From: Streptococcus oralis subsp. tigurinus AZ_3a
Lineage (GTDB): Bacteria; Bacillota; Bacilli; Lactobacillales; Streptococcaceae
Reading direction: 5' to 3'
Assembly (NCBI GenBank): GCA_000344275.1
Contig: AORU01000014.1
Location: forward strand, 1-64,000
Length of the DNA: 64,000 bases
Of the stretch, positions 48,085 to 57,450 are shown in pieces; within the stretch, counting starts at the first letter, position 1; each line of letters begins with the position of its first letter. Under the pieces are notes generated by a model. The model ran no database searches, was not told the origin of the DNA, and was given only the letters and a program-made list of their open reading frames with translations. The translations under genes and the position numbers were made by a program.

Positions 48085-48281
48085 TTGTTTTCCCCTAGAT
48101 ATTTTGTTTATCATACCATAAAAAATTAAAAAAATAAAGCGGTTTCTTGATGGTAGTAAGTCAATATCGTATAATAGAGATGGAGGTTGAATAGTTTAAT
48201 GATTAGATAGGGAATTGTTTCTGAAGAGTTATCAGTTATTAAAAGAGGTTTTTTTAGTTCGCAACTTATAGGGGGTATACT

Positions 48282-48686
48282 ATGAAAATCTTGAGATGTT
48301 ACATATTGGAACTCTGTTTTATTTTAAGTTTTGCACTACCTTTTATAAGGGGAGCGAATGCGGATAATGGGAGACGCTTTGTAGAAACTTATTACGGTTT
48401 TACCTTCTTAATAGATCATCTTCTTGTAACAGTTATCTTTATCTGTTCGCTCTTGATTGCTTTCATACTAAAAAAACGGTGGACGAAATGGCTTGCTGCG
48501 GGTAGTTATTTCTTTTTAGTCCTATGGATTGCTACAGAGGGTTATTTATTCCGTATGTCACTAGAAGATTTGATACGACTTTGGACAAGTTTGGAAATCT
48601 TGACACAAACTTATCAGTTGGGTTTTTATCTAAACATCATATTGGGAATCTTGTTGATAATAAAGTATTTTAAGGTTAAGAAATGA
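48282..48686 (+). CDS. Small four-helix membrane protein, unknown
   Basis: A 134-residue protein with four hydrophobic segments (about 5-25, 43-63, 67-90, 108-130) separated by short charged loops (KKRWTKW; LEDLIRLW). There is no cysteine pair or other motif that I recognise. The ATG at 48282 follows tagggggtat. Located between coaA and the nucleoside cluster, without an evident link. Probably an inner-membrane protein of unknown function. Confidence 0.72.
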   Translation: MKILRCYILELCFILSFALPFIRGANADNGRRFVETYYGFTFLIDHLLVTVIFICSLLIAFILKKRWTKWLAAGSYFFLVLWIATEGYLFRMSLEDLIRLWTSLEILTQTYQLGFYLNIILGILLIIKYFKVKK

Positions 48687-48776
48687 TAAAAATGCGCCTG
48701 ATTGCAGACGAACTGTTTTTTTCTGACTATGATAATTTGTAGTTCCCGATAGATTGTAATGTATTTCTAATAACTG

Positions 48777-48826
48777 AAAGAGATTGAAGAAAAGGTTTTT
48801 TGACTAGGATTCTTCAGTCTTTTTCA
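48777..48826 (+). terminator. Terminator-like hairpin before the nucleoside cluster
   Basis: aaagagattgaagaa pairs with ttcttcagtcttttt (two mismatches) around a loop of about 19 bases; T run after it. Confidence 0.6.
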
Positions 48827-48839
48827 TTTGATCATCACT

Positions 48840-48879
48840 TTGTAAACGATTTACAATTCAAACCAAATTATGGTAAAAT
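48840..48879 (+). promoter_or_regulatory. Nucleoside-operon promoter with 7-3-7 inverted repeat
   Basis: Perfect dyad TTGTAAA-cga-TTTACAA (48840-48856) overlaps a TTTACA -35 box (48850-48855); an 18-bp spacer leads to TGgTAAAAT (48874-48879). The ATG at 48886 lies only seven bases after the -10 box, so the message should be leaderless or nearly so. The dyad resembles a cre site but has one extra central base. Confidence 0.6.
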
Positions 48880-48885
48880 AGTTTT

Positions 48886-49476
48886 ATGAGTAAAATGTAT
48901 TATGCAGAAAATCCTGACGCTGCTCATGACATACATGAGTTGAGAGTGGAGTTGTTGGGAGAAAATATGATCTTTTTAACAGATGCGGGTGTTTTTAGCA
49001 AGAAAATGGTTGACTTTGGGAGTCAACTTTTATTGAAGTGTTTGGAGGTTAACAAAGGAGAAACAGTCCTTGATGTGGGTTGTGGTTATGGGCCATTGGG
49101 TTTGTCATTGGTCAAGGCTTATGGAGTTCAGGCAACCATGGTCGATATCAATAATCGCGCTCTAGACTTAGCGCGACAAAATGCTGAACGAAATAAAGTA
49201 GAAGCGACGATTTTCCAATCCAATATCTATGAACAAGTTGAAGGGAAATTTGACCATGTTATTTCCAATCCGCCTATTCGAGCGGGCAAACAAGTTGTTC
49301 ATGAGATTATCGAAAAGAGCAGAGATTTCTTGAAAGACGGAGGTGATTTAACCATTGTCATTCAGAAAAAGCAAGGTGCTCCAAGCGCCAAAAGCAAGAT
49401 GGAAGATGTTTTTGGAAATTGTGAAATTATAAAGAAAGACAAGGGATATTATATCCTTAGAAGTGTGAAAGAATGA
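48886..49476 (+). CDS. RsmC-like class I SAM-dependent methyltransferase
   Basis: A 196-residue enzyme. Motif I LDVGCGYGPLGLSLVK, then MVDINNRALDLARQNAE and the catalytic ISNPPIRAGKQVVHEII (NPP(I/Y) motif of base-modifying N-methyltransferases). It resembles the C-terminal half of RsmC, which methylates G1207 of 16S rRNA, but lacks the N-terminal half. Its stop overlaps the next start by four bases (ATGA), coupling it to deoA. It is the first gene of the nucleoside cluster by position. Confidence 0.9.
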   Translation: MSKMYYAENPDAAHDIHELRVELLGENMIFLTDAGVFSKKMVDFGSQLLLKCLEVNKGETVLDVGCGYGPLGLSLVKAYGVQATMVDINNRALDLARQNAERNKVEATIFQSNIYEQVEGKFDHVISNPPIRAGKQVVHEIIEKSRDFLKDGGDLTIVIQKKQGAPSAKSKMEDVFGNCEIIKKDKGYYILRSVKE

Positions 49477-50750
49477 GAGCAGTTGATTTAATCCAAAAGA
49501 AACGAGATGGTCAAGAACTGACTACGGCTGAAATAAAATGGTTGGTAGAAGGCTATGTGGCTGGAACTGTTCCAGATTATCAAATGTCTGCTTTTGCTAT
49601 GGCTGTTTATTTTAAAGGAATGACCACACGAGAGATTTCTGACCTGACGATGAATATGGTTAAGACAGGTCAAGAGTTTGACTTGTCAGCTATTGATGGG
49701 GTTAAAGTTGACAAGCATTCTACAGGTGGTGTAGGTGATAAGGTGACCTTGATTTTAGCTCCTTTAGTAGCCAGTTTTGGTGTTCCGGTCGCAAAAATGA
49801 GTGGCCGTGGACTTGGTCATACTGGCGGAACCCTAGATAAGTTGGAAGCTATCAGGGGCTACCAAGTAGAGCGCAGTCAAGAAGATTTCATTCGTCAGGT
49901 ACAGGATATTGGTGTATCTGTTATTGGGCAGTCAGATCAGCTGGTTAAAGCGGACAAACTTCTCTATGCCCTCCGTGATGTGACGGCGACTGTCGACACG
50001 ATTCCTTTGATTGCTAGTTCTGTCATGAGCAAGAAAATTGCTGCTGGGGCGGATGCTATTTTGCTAGACGTAACGGTCGGTGAGGGTGCCTTCATGAAGA
50101 CGGTTGATGAGGCGCGTGAATTGGCTCAAACCATGGTCGATTTGGGTAAGGCCGTTGGTCGAAAGACAGTAGCGGTTATTACCGATATGAGCCAGCCCTT
50201 GGGACGAGCCATTGGCAATCGTCTCGAAATCCTAGAAGCAATTGAAATTCTTCAAGGAAAGGGTCGAGAAGATATCAGTCACTTTATTTGTGAACTAGCT
50301 CAGATTATGCTTGGTTTGGCAAATGTCGAGAAGACAGTTGAAGAAGTACGTCAACACCTTGAAAACGGCCAAGCGCTGGCTAAGTTTGAAGAAATGGTAG
50401 CAGCTCAAGGCGGTGATTTAGAAGATCTCTATCGTCCAGTCAAGGTGGCGCATGTAGTAGATATCCCGGCTCAAGAGTCAGGTGTCATTTCAGCCCTTCC
50501 AGCGATGGAATTTGGTCTCTATGCCATGAGATTGGGAGCTGGTCGCGCAGTCAAGTCTGATGATTTAGACTATGAAACTGGAATCGTTTTTGAGAAGAAG
50601 GTTGGTGACTCCGTTCAAAAGGGAGAAATTGTCGCAAAAGTTTATACAAATGGAAAAATTTCCCCTCAACTAGTTACAGAATTTCAAAAATATGTTAAAA
50701 TAAATGATAGAGTGAAACGTTTGCAGGAAATAATTGAAATCATCTCATGA
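49473..50750 (+). CDS. deoA: Pyrimidine-nucleoside phosphorylase
   Basis: A 425-residue enzyme that splits thymidine or uridine with phosphate into base and pentose-1-phosphate. Signatures: [20 protein letters not shown] (phosphate loop) at 80-99, [50 protein letters not shown] and [17 protein letters not shown]. It feeds deoC, which handles deoxyribose-phosphate. Overlaps the previous gene by four bases. Sometimes named pdp. Confidence 0.95.
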   Translation: MRAVDLIQKKRDGQELTTAEIKWLVEGYVAGTVPDYQMSAFAMAVYFKGMTTREISDLTMNMVKTGQEFDLSAIDGVKVDKHSTGGVGDKVTLILAPLVASFGVPVAKMSGRGLGHTGGTLDKLEAIRGYQVERSQEDFIRQVQDIGVSVIGQSDQLVKADKLLYALRDVTATVDTIPLIASSVMSKKIAAGADAILLDVTVGEGAFMKTVDEARELAQTMVDLGKAVGRKTVAVITDMSQPLGRAIGNRLEILEAIEILQGKGREDISHFICELAQIMLGLANVEKTVEEVRQHLENGQALAKFEEMVAAQGGDLEDLYRPVKVAHVVDIPAQESGVISALPAMEFGLYAMRLGAGRAVKSDDLDYETGIVFEKKVGDSVQKGEIVAKVYTNGKISPQLVTEFQKYVKINDRVKRLQEIIEIIS

Positions 50751-50769
50751 AAAAGAGAGGAATCCGAAT

Positions 50770-51432
50770 ATGAAATTAAACAAATACATTGATCATACGC
50801 TTTTAAAACAAGATGCAAGTCAAGAACAAATTGATCGTTTGCTATCTGAAGCGCGTGAGTATGATTTTGCCAGTGTTTGTGTCAATCCCACATGGGTAAA
50901 ACATGCCAAAACAGGACTTGAAGGCTCAAATGTAAAGGTTTGTACAGTAGTTGGTTTTCCTTTGGGAGCGACAACTTCAGCTGTAAAAGCTTTTGAAACC
51001 AAGGAAGCTATCCAAAATGGTGCAGATGAGATTGATATGGTTATCAATGTCGGCGCCCTCAAATCAGGTAATCTTGATTTGGTTGAATCGGACATCCGTG
51101 CTGTCGTAGAAGCAAGTGGTGACAAGTTGGTTAAGGTCATTATTGAAGCTTGCTTGTTGACAGACGATGAAAAGGTGGTGGCTTGCCAATTATCCCAGAA
51201 AGCAGGCGCTGACTTTGTCAAAACATCAACTGGATTTTCAACTGGTGGTGCCACTATTGAGGATGTTCAGTTGATGCGTAAAACAGTCGGGCCAGATATG
51301 GGAGTTAAGGCAGCTGGTGGAGCGCGTTCATATGCAGATGCTGTCGCTTTTGTGGAAGCAGGCGCTACCCGTATCGGAACATCTGCTGGCGTTGCGATTT
51401 TAAAAGGAGAATTGGCAGATGGCGACTACTGA
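50770..51432 (+). CDS. deoC: Deoxyribose-phosphate aldolase
   Basis: A 220-residue TIM-barrel aldolase: [12 protein letters not shown] at the start, [39 protein letters not shown] (active Lys region) and the Schiff-base Lys in FVKTSTGF. It splits 2-deoxyribose-5-phosphate into glyceraldehyde-3-phosphate and acetaldehyde. Start ATG 50770 (gagagga before it). Its 3' end overlaps cdd by 14 bases. Confidence 0.96.
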   Translation: MKLNKYIDHTLLKQDASQEQIDRLLSEAREYDFASVCVNPTWVKHAKTGLEGSNVKVCTVVGFPLGATTSAVKAFETKEAIQNGADEIDMVINVGALKSGNLDLVESDIRAVVEASGDKLVKVIIEACLLTDDEKVVACQLSQKAGADFVKTSTGFSTGGATIEDVQLMRKTVGPDMGVKAAGGARSYADAVAFVEAGATRIGTSAGVAILKGELADGDY

Positions 51433-51808
51433 GTTGATTGAACTAGCAATTGAAACCAGCAAACAAGCCTATGTGCCTTATTCTCACTTTCCTATCGGAG
51501 CTGTTTTAGTAGCCAAGGATGGTAGTATTTATACGGGTGTAAACATCGAGAATGCTAGCTATCCCTTGACCAATTGTGGAGAACGTACAGCTATCTTCAA
51601 GGCAGTTTCTGAGGGGCAAAGGGAGTTTTCAGAATTGATTGTCTACGGACAGACTGAAAAACCTATCTCGCCATGTGGCGCTTGTCGCCAAGTGATGGCT
51701 GAATTTTTTGAAAAAGATCTAAAAGTGACACTTGTCGCAAAAGATAAATCGACGGTCGAGATGACGGTCGGGGAGTTACTTCCATACTCATTTACAGACT
51801 TAAACTAG
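51419..51808 (+). CDS. cdd: Cytidine deaminase
   Basis: A 129-residue tetrameric-type enzyme. The zinc ligands and catalytic Glu are seen in [11 protein letters not shown] (CxE) and [12 protein letters not shown] (CxxC). It converts cytidine and deoxycytidine to uridine forms that deoA can split. It starts within deoC. Confidence 0.95.
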   Translation: MATTELIELAIETSKQAYVPYSHFPIGAVLVAKDGSIYTGVNIENASYPLTNCGERTAIFKAVSEGQREFSELIVYGQTEKPISPCGACRQVMAEFFEKDLKVTLVAKDKSTVEMTVGELLPYSFTDLN

Positions 51809-51897
51809 TCTGAGTCACTCTCTGAGTGACGCGGTCCTTGTGGCCAAACAATCCATACTTGCAACATCGTTGCACATCTTATTTAGGAGGTTCAGTA

Positions 51898-52953
51898 ATG
51901 AACAAGAAACAATGGCTAGGCCTTGGTCTAGTTGCAGTAGCAGCAGTTGGACTTGCTGCATGTGGTAACCGCTCTTCTCGTAACGCAGCTTCATCTTCAT
52001 CTGAAATGAAGACCAAAGCAGCGATCGTAACAGATACTGGTGGTGTTGATGACAAATCATTTAACCAATCAGCTTGGGAAGGTTTGCAAGACTGGGGTAA
52101 AGAACACAATCTTTCTAAAGATAAAGGCTTTACTTATTTCCAATCAACAAGTGAAGCAGACTATGCTAACAACTTGCAACAAGCGGCTGGAAGTTACAAC
52201 CTGATCTTCGGTGTTGGTTTTGCACTTCACAATGCAGTTGAAGAGGCAGCAAAAGACCACTCTGACTTAAACTATGTCTTGATTGATGATGTGATCAAAG
52301 ATCAAAAGAATGTTGCGAGCGTAACATTTGCTGATAACGAAGCGGCTTACCTTGCTGGTGTTGCAGCAGCTAAAACAACTAAAACAAAACAAGTTGGTTT
52401 TGTAGGTGGTATCGAATCTGAAGTTATTTCACGTTTCGCTGCTGGATTTAAAGCTGGTGTTGAGTCAGTAGACCCATCTATCAAAGTACAAGTTGACTAC
52501 GCTGGTTCATTTGGTGATGCTGCCAAAGGTAAAACAATTGCAGCAGCTCAATATGCTGCAGGTGCAGACGTTGTCTACCAAGCAGCTGGTGGTACAGGTG
52601 CTGGTGTCTTTGCTGAAGCAAAATCTTTGAACGAAAGCAAAAATGAAGATGAAAAAGTTTGGGTTATTGGTGTAGACCGTGACCAAGCAGCAGAAGGTAA
52701 ATACACTTCTAAAGATGGTAAAGAATCAAACTTCGTTCTTGTATCTACATTGAAACAAGTTGGTACAACTGTAAAAGATATTGCTAACAAGGCAGAAAAA
52801 GGTGAATTCCCTGGCGGACAAGTTATTGTCTACTCATTGAAAGATAAAGGGGTTGACTTGGCAGTAACAAACCTTTCAGAAGAAGGTAAAAAAGCTGTTG
52901 AAGACGCAAAAGCTAAAATCCTTGACGGAAGCGTAAAAGTTCCTGAAAAATAA
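51898..52953 (+). CDS. pnrA: BMP-family nucleoside-binding lipoprotein
   Basis: A 351-residue substrate-binding lipoprotein. The signal peptide ends in GLAAC (Cys22), followed by a Ser-rich linker. The BMP fold shows AIVTDTGGVDDKSFNQSAWEG, GVGFALHNAVEEAA, VASVTFADNEAAYLAGVAAA and VYQAAGGTGAGVF. PnrA of pneumococci binds purine and pyrimidine nucleosides. I start at ATG 51898 behind taggagg. It provides substrate to the ABC genes that follow. Confidence 0.94.
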   Translation: MNKKQWLGLGLVAVAAVGLAACGNRSSRNAASSSSEMKTKAAIVTDTGGVDDKSFNQSAWEGLQDWGKEHNLSKDKGFTYFQSTSEADYANNLQQAAGSYNLIFGVGFALHNAVEEAAKDHSDLNYVLIDDVIKDQKNVASVTFADNEAAYLAGVAAAKTTKTKQVGFVGGIESEVISRFAAGFKAGVESVDPSIKVQVDYAGSFGDAAKGKTIAAAQYAAGADVVYQAAGGTGAGVFAEAKSLNESKNEDEKVWVIGVDRDQAAEGKYTSKDGKESNFVLVSTLKQVGTTVKDIANKAEKGEFPGGQVIVYSLKDKGVDLAVTNLSEEGKKAVEDAKAKILDGSVKVPEK

Positions 52954-52972
52954 TGGATAAAAGTCATTTCTT

Positions 52973-53000
52973 AGGAAGCGACCATCGGTCGCTTCTTTAA
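52973..53000 (+). terminator. Hairpin between pnrA and the ABC genes
   Basis: ggaagcgacc / ggtcgcttcttt around atc. It may reduce but not abolish transcription into the ABC genes, giving excess binding protein. Confidence 0.8.
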
Positions 53001-53090
53001 GAATTGAGGCAATTTTTTGTCTCAATAGAACTTGTTAACACGATTAGCAGGTTTTATTGAAACAAAATAAACCTCGGAAAGGAAAAGCAT

Positions 53091-54626
53091 ATGGCACACG
53101 AAAATGTCATTGAGATGCGGGATATTACCAAGGTGTTTGGTGAGTTTGTAGCGAACGACAAGATCAACTTGCAACTGCGAAAAGGTGAAATCCATGCACT
53201 TTTAGGAGAAAATGGAGCGGGTAAATCCACTCTGATGAATATGCTGGCAGGACTTCTCGAGCCAACTAGTGGTGAAATTGCGGTGAATGGTCAAGTTGTC
53301 AAACTAGATTCACCTTCTAAAGCCGCTAGTCTAGGAATTGGGATGGTTCACCAACATTTTATGTTGGTTGAGGCTTTTACAGTAGCTGAAAATATCATTT
53401 TGGGGAGTGAAATCACTAAAAATGGTGTGCTAGATATAGCTGAAGCTACTAAAGAAATCAAGGCCCTTTCTGAACGTTATGGCTTGGCAGTGGATCCTGC
53501 TGCCAAGGTGGCAGATATTTCCGTTGGTGCTCAACAACGTGTAGAAATCTTGAAGACACTTTACCGTGGTGCTGATATCCTCATCTTTGACGAACCTACG
53601 GCAGTATTGACTCCTTCAGAGATTGATGAGTTGATGGCTATCATGAAAAACCTTGTCAAAGAAGGAAAATCCATTATTTTGATTACCCATAAACTGGATG
53701 AAATTCGTGCGGTATCCAATCGAGTGACGGTTATTCGTCGTGGGAAATCAATCCAGACGGTTGAAATTGCAGGGGCAACCAATGCAGACTTGGCAGAGAT
53801 GATGGTAGGACGTTCTGTCTCCTTCAAAACGGAGAAACAGGCACCACAACCAAAAGAAGTGGTATTGTCTATCAAAGACTTGGTTGTTAATGAAAACCGA
53901 GGTGTACCAGCTGTGAAGAATCTTTCTTTGGATGTTCGTGCTGGTGAAATTGTCGGTATTGCAGGTATTGATGGCAATGGTCAATCTGAACTCATTCAAG
54001 CCATCACGGGTCTTCGTAAGGTTGAGTCTGGTAGTATTGAATTAAAAGGCAAATCAATTGTAGGGATGCACCCTCGACAAATTACGGAACTCAGTGTAGG
54101 GCATGTTCCTGAAGACCGCCACCGTGATGGTTTGATTTTGGATATGATGATTTCAGAAAATATCGCTCTTCAAACCTACTACAAAGAACCACTCAGCAAG
54201 AATGGTATCTTAAACTATGCGAATATCACTTCACATGCCAAAAAATTAATGGAAGAATTTGACGTTCGTGCGGCGAGCGAATTTGTCCCAGCAGCAGCTC
54301 TTTCAGGAGGAAATCAACAAAAAGCGATTATCGCTCGTGAGATTGATCGTGATCCTGATCTCCTTATCGTCAGCCAACCAACTCGTGGTTTGGATGTCGG
54401 TGCCATTGAATATATCCATAAACGTTTGATTGAAGAACGTGATAACGGGAAAGCTGTGCTTGTTGTCAGCTTTGAATTGGATGAGATTTTAAATGTTTCA
54501 GACCGAATTGCTGTTATTCATGATGGGAAGATTCAAGGTATTGTGTCTCCAGAAACGACTAACAAACAAGAACTTGGTATCTTGATGGCAGGTGGAAACT
54601 TGGGAAAGGAGAAGGATGATGTCTAA
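53091..54626 (+). CDS. Nucleoside ABC transporter ATPase (double domain)
   Basis: A 511-residue protein with two ABC domains, as in sugar and nucleoside (RbsA/NupO-like) importers: Walker A GENGAGKST (about 38-46), signature VGAQQRVEIL, Walker B LIFDEPTAVLT; then a degenerate second Walker A GIDGNGQSE, ALSGGNQQKAIIARE and LLIVSQPTRGLD. It couples ATP hydrolysis to nucleoside uptake through the next two permeases. Its last codons overlap the permease gene. Confidence 0.93.
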   Translation: MAHENVIEMRDITKVFGEFVANDKINLQLRKGEIHALLGENGAGKSTLMNMLAGLLEPTSGEIAVNGQVVKLDSPSKAASLGIGMVHQHFMLVEAFTVAENIILGSEITKNGVLDIAEATKEIKALSERYGLAVDPAAKVADISVGAQQRVEILKTLYRGADILIFDEPTAVLTPSEIDELMAIMKNLVKEGKSIILITHKLDEIRAVSNRVTVIRRGKSIQTVEIAGATNADLAEMMVGRSVSFKTEKQAPQPKEVVLSIKDLVVNENRGVPAVKNLSLDVRAGEIVGIAGIDGNGQSELIQAITGLRKVESGSIELKGKSIVGMHPRQITELSVGHVPEDRHRDGLILDMMISENIALQTYYKEPLSKNGILNYANITSHAKKLMEEFDVRAASEFVPAAALSGGNQQKAIIAREIDRDPDLLIVSQPTRGLDVGAIEYIHKRLIEERDNGKAVLVVSFELDEILNVSDRIAVIHDGKIQGIVSPETTNKQELGILMAGGNLGKEKDDV

Positions 54627-55677
54627 AAAGTTACAACAAATTTCGGTTCCCTTGATTTCCGTATTCTTAGGAATCTTGCTCGGAGCCATTGTCATGTGGA
54701 TTTTCGGATATGATGCTATCTGGGGTTATGAGGAGTTGTTCTATACAGCTTTTGGTAGTCTTCGTGGGATTGGTGAGATTTTCCGTGCCATGGGTCCTCT
54801 TGTCTTGATTGGTCTGGGTTTTGCAGTTGCCAGCCGTGCAGGTTTCTTTAACGTTGGACTTCCTGGTCAGGCACTAGCGGGTTGGATTCTTAGTGGTTGG
54901 TTTGCTTTGTCGCATCCGGACATGCCACGCCCAATGTTGATTTTAGCGACCGTAGTAATTGCTTTGATTGCAGGTGGGATTGTAGGTGCTATTCCAGGTA
55001 TTCTCAGAGCTTATTTAGGCACATCAGAGGTTATCGTAACCATTATGATGAACTATATTGTTTTGTACGTAGGGAATGCCTTTATTCATTCTTTCCCGAA
55101 AGACTTTATGCAAAGTACAGATTCAACGATTCGTGTGAGTGCCAATGCCACTTATCAAACACCATGGTTATCTGAGTTGACAGGTAATTCTCGTATGAAT
55201 ATCGGGATCTTCTTCGCCATCATTGCTGTTGGTGTGATTTGGTTCTTGCTCAAGAAAACGACTCTCGGTTTTGAAATCCGTGCAGTTGGGCTCAATCCCC
55301 ATGCTTCAGAGTACGCTGGTATTTCTGCCAAACGAACGATTATCCTCTCAATGATTATCTCAGGTGCCTTGGCAGGTCTTGGTGGAGCTGTTGAAGGTTT
55401 AGGAACCTTCCAGAACGTCTATGTTCAAGGGGCATCATTGGCTGTCGGATTTAATGGGATGGCGGTTAGTCTTCTTGCGGCAAATTCACCAATTGGTATT
55501 CTCTTTGCAGCCTTCCTATTTGGTGTTCTCCAAGTTGGAGCACCTGGTATGAATGCGGCACAGGTACCATCTGAGCTTGTCAGCATTGTAACAGCGTCTA
55601 TTATCTTCTTTGTCAGTGTTCATTATCTTATCGAACGCTTTGTCAAACCGAAAAAACAAGTTAAAGGAGGTAAGTAA
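54619..55677 (+). CDS. Nucleoside ABC transporter permease 1
   Basis: A 352-residue permease with about ten membrane segments of the BPD_transp_2 family: FNVGLPGQALAGWILSGWF, a conserved NVG motif, and GISAKRTIILSMIISGALAGLGGAVEGLGTF. It forms the channel with the next permease. Start ATG 54619 (or 54616) behind aaaggag, overlapping the ATPase gene by eight bases. Confidence 0.92.
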   Translation: MSKKLQQISVPLISVFLGILLGAIVMWIFGYDAIWGYEELFYTAFGSLRGIGEIFRAMGPLVLIGLGFAVASRAGFFNVGLPGQALAGWILSGWFALSHPDMPRPMLILATVVIALIAGGIVGAIPGILRAYLGTSEVIVTIMMNYIVLYVGNAFIHSFPKDFMQSTDSTIRVSANATYQTPWLSELTGNSRMNIGIFFAIIAVGVIWFLLKKTTLGFEIRAVGLNPHASEYAGISAKRTIILSMIISGALAGLGGAVEGLGTFQNVYVQGASLAVGFNGMAVSLLAANSPIGILFAAFLFGVLQVGAPGMNAAQVPSELVSIVTASIIFFVSVHYLIERFVKPKKQVKGGK

Positions 55678-55679
55678 AG

Positions 55680-56636
55680 ATGTCTATTACAACCTTGCTC
55701 ACCCTCTTGGTGTCTTCGATGCTAATTTACTCAGCGCCCCTCATCTTTACAAGTATCGGTGGTGTTTTCTCTGAACGTGGTGGTGTGGTAAACGTCGGCC
55801 TTGAAGGAATTATGGTTATGGGTGCCTTTTCTGGAGTTGTCTTTAACCTTGAATTTGCAGAACAATTTGGCGCAGCAACTCCTTGGTTATCCTTGCTTGT
55901 GGCAGGATTAGTTGGTGGTCTCTTCTCTATCATCCACGCAGCTGCGACGGTTCATTTCCGTGCAGACCATGTTGTCAGCGGTACTGTATTGAACTTGATG
56001 GCGCCAGCCTTGGCTGTTTTCTTAGTGAAAGTGCTTTATAATAAAGGTCAAACAGACAACCTAAGTCAGACTTTTGGACGCTTTGACTTCCCAGTCTTGG
56101 CAAATATCCCAGTGATTGGTGATATTTTCTTCAAATCAACAAGTCTGCTAGGTTATATCGCGATTGCCTTCTCATTCCTTGCTTGGTTTATCCTCTTCAA
56201 GACCCGCTTTGGTCTTCGTCTCCGCTCTGTAGGTGAACACCCTCAAGCAGCGGATACCTTGGGAATCAACGTCTACAAAATGAGATATTTAGGGGTTATC
56301 ATTTCAGGTTTCCTAGGTGGAATTGGCGGAGCGATTTATGCTCAATCCATCTCAGTTAACTTCTCAGTGACAACTATTGTTGGACCTGGATTTATCGCCC
56401 TTGCTGCGATGATCTTCGGAAAATGGAATCCAATCGGAGCTATGTTATCAAGTCTCTTCTTTGGACTTTCACAAAGTTTGGCAGTTATCGGTTCCCAATT
56501 GCCATTCCTACAAGGAGTGCCTGCGGTTTACCTTCAAATCGCACCTTATGTTTTGACTATTCTTGTCTTGGCAGCCTTCTTTGGAAAAGCAGTTGCACCA
56601 AAAGCAGATGGTATCAACTATATCAAATCAAAATAA
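55680..56636 (+). CDS. Nucleoside ABC transporter permease 2
   Basis: A 318-residue membrane protein of the same family: GVFSERGGVVNVGLEGIMVMGAF at the N-terminus and YLGVIISGFLGGIGGAIYAQSI later. It starts two bases after the stop of permease 1. Together with PnrA and the ATPase it imports nucleosides that deoA, deoC and cdd then break down. Last gene of the cluster; a bidirectional terminator follows. Confidence 0.93.
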   Translation: MSITTLLTLLVSSMLIYSAPLIFTSIGGVFSERGGVVNVGLEGIMVMGAFSGVVFNLEFAEQFGAATPWLSLLVAGLVGGLFSIIHAAATVHFRADHVVSGTVLNLMAPALAVFLVKVLYNKGQTDNLSQTFGRFDFPVLANIPVIGDIFFKSTSLLGYIAIAFSFLAWFILFKTRFGLRLRSVGEHPQAADTLGINVYKMRYLGVIISGFLGGIGGAIYAQSISVNFSVTTIVGPGFIALAAMIFGKWNPIGAMLSSLFFGLSQSLAVIGSQLPFLQGVPAVYLQIAPYVLTILVLAAFFGKAVAPKADGINYIKSK

Positions 56637-56643
56637 GCATATA

Positions 56644-56682
56644 AAAAAACGTCAGTTCATTCAAACTGGCGTTTTATTTTTT
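56644..56682 (+). terminator. Bidirectional terminator, permease and plsY
   Basis: aaaacgtcagtt / aactggcgtttt with flanking A and T runs. Confidence 0.88.
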
Positions 56683-57315
56683 AGGATGTTGATGGGTTAA
56701 GTTCAATCCCCAAGGGACAAGATTTTCAGTTTTATTTTTGATACGTGTGATATTATCCTTGTGACGAATGATAATCAAGCTAGCAAGTGCTAGGATAATC
56801 AGAATGAAGAGAGGATCATAGCTGTTTAGGATAAATCCAAATAGTGGAAATAGGAGAACTCCGATAACGGCTGCGATAGAAGCAGTAACGCTAGACAAGG
56901 AAATCATACTACCTAGATAGAGGCTTCCAAAGAATACAACTGCTAGGTAGAGACAGAAGATAGGCGCAAATCCGAAAACAACCCCAGCACTAGTTGCGAC
57001 AGCCTTACCACCTTTAAAGCCTGCAAAGATAGGGAAGGTATGTCCAATGACAGCCAAAAGTCCAAAGACAAGAGGTGATACACCTTGTAGGTGGAAAAGA
57101 ATTGGAAGCAGAGTGGCCAAGGTTCCTTTGAAAAAGTCAATTACAAAGGTTGCCATACCCGCTTTCTTACCCAAAATACGGAAAGTATTGGTTGTTCCAG
57201 TATTTCCAGAACCATGCTCTCGCAGATTTGTTTGAAAGAAGATTTGTCCGATCCAAAGACCAGAAGGGATTGAGCCTAGTAGATAAGCTGAAATTAATAA
57301 TACAAATGTCATCAT
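56674..57315 (-). CDS. plsY: Acyl-phosphate glycerol-3-phosphate acyltransferase
   Basis: A 213-residue membrane enzyme with five segments. The three conserved loops are visible: [30 protein letters not shown], and [21 protein letters not shown]. It transfers an acyl chain from acyl-phosphate to glycerol-3-phosphate, the first step of phospholipid synthesis. Start at 57315 (a second ATG at 57312 is possible). Divergent from parE, as in other streptococci. Confidence 0.95.
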   Translation of the reverse strand: MMTFVLLISAYLLGSIPSGLWIGQIFFQTNLREHGSGNTGTTNTFRILGKKAGMATFVIDFFKGTLATLLPILFHLQGVSPLVFGLLAVIGHTFPIFAGFKGGKAVATSAGVVFGFAPIFCLYLAVVFFGSLYLGSMISLSSVTASIAAVIGVLLFPLFGFILNSYDPLFILIILALASLIIIRHKDNITRIKNKTENLVPWGLNLTHQHPKK

Positions 57316-57392
57316 AGACCTATTATACCATGAAATAGTGTAGAAATGATGAGAATATCCTTTAAAATTGTGACAGCTGAACGGGAAAAACT

Positions 57393-57421
57393 TTGCAAAA
57401 TCCCTAGAAAACCTGTAAAAT
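57393..57421 (+). promoter_or_regulatory. Promoter of parE
   Basis: TTGCAA (57393-57398), 17 bp, TAAAAT (57416-57421), with a 30-base leader containing taggagg. Confidence 0.6.
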
Positions 57422-57450
57422 AGAAAAGATGAACAAATAGGAGGTTCCTT

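Noticed and set aside
48840..48856. Canonical cre site for CcpA
   Set aside because: The arms fit, but the centre has three bases rather than two, so I list it only as an inverted repeat of unknown binder.
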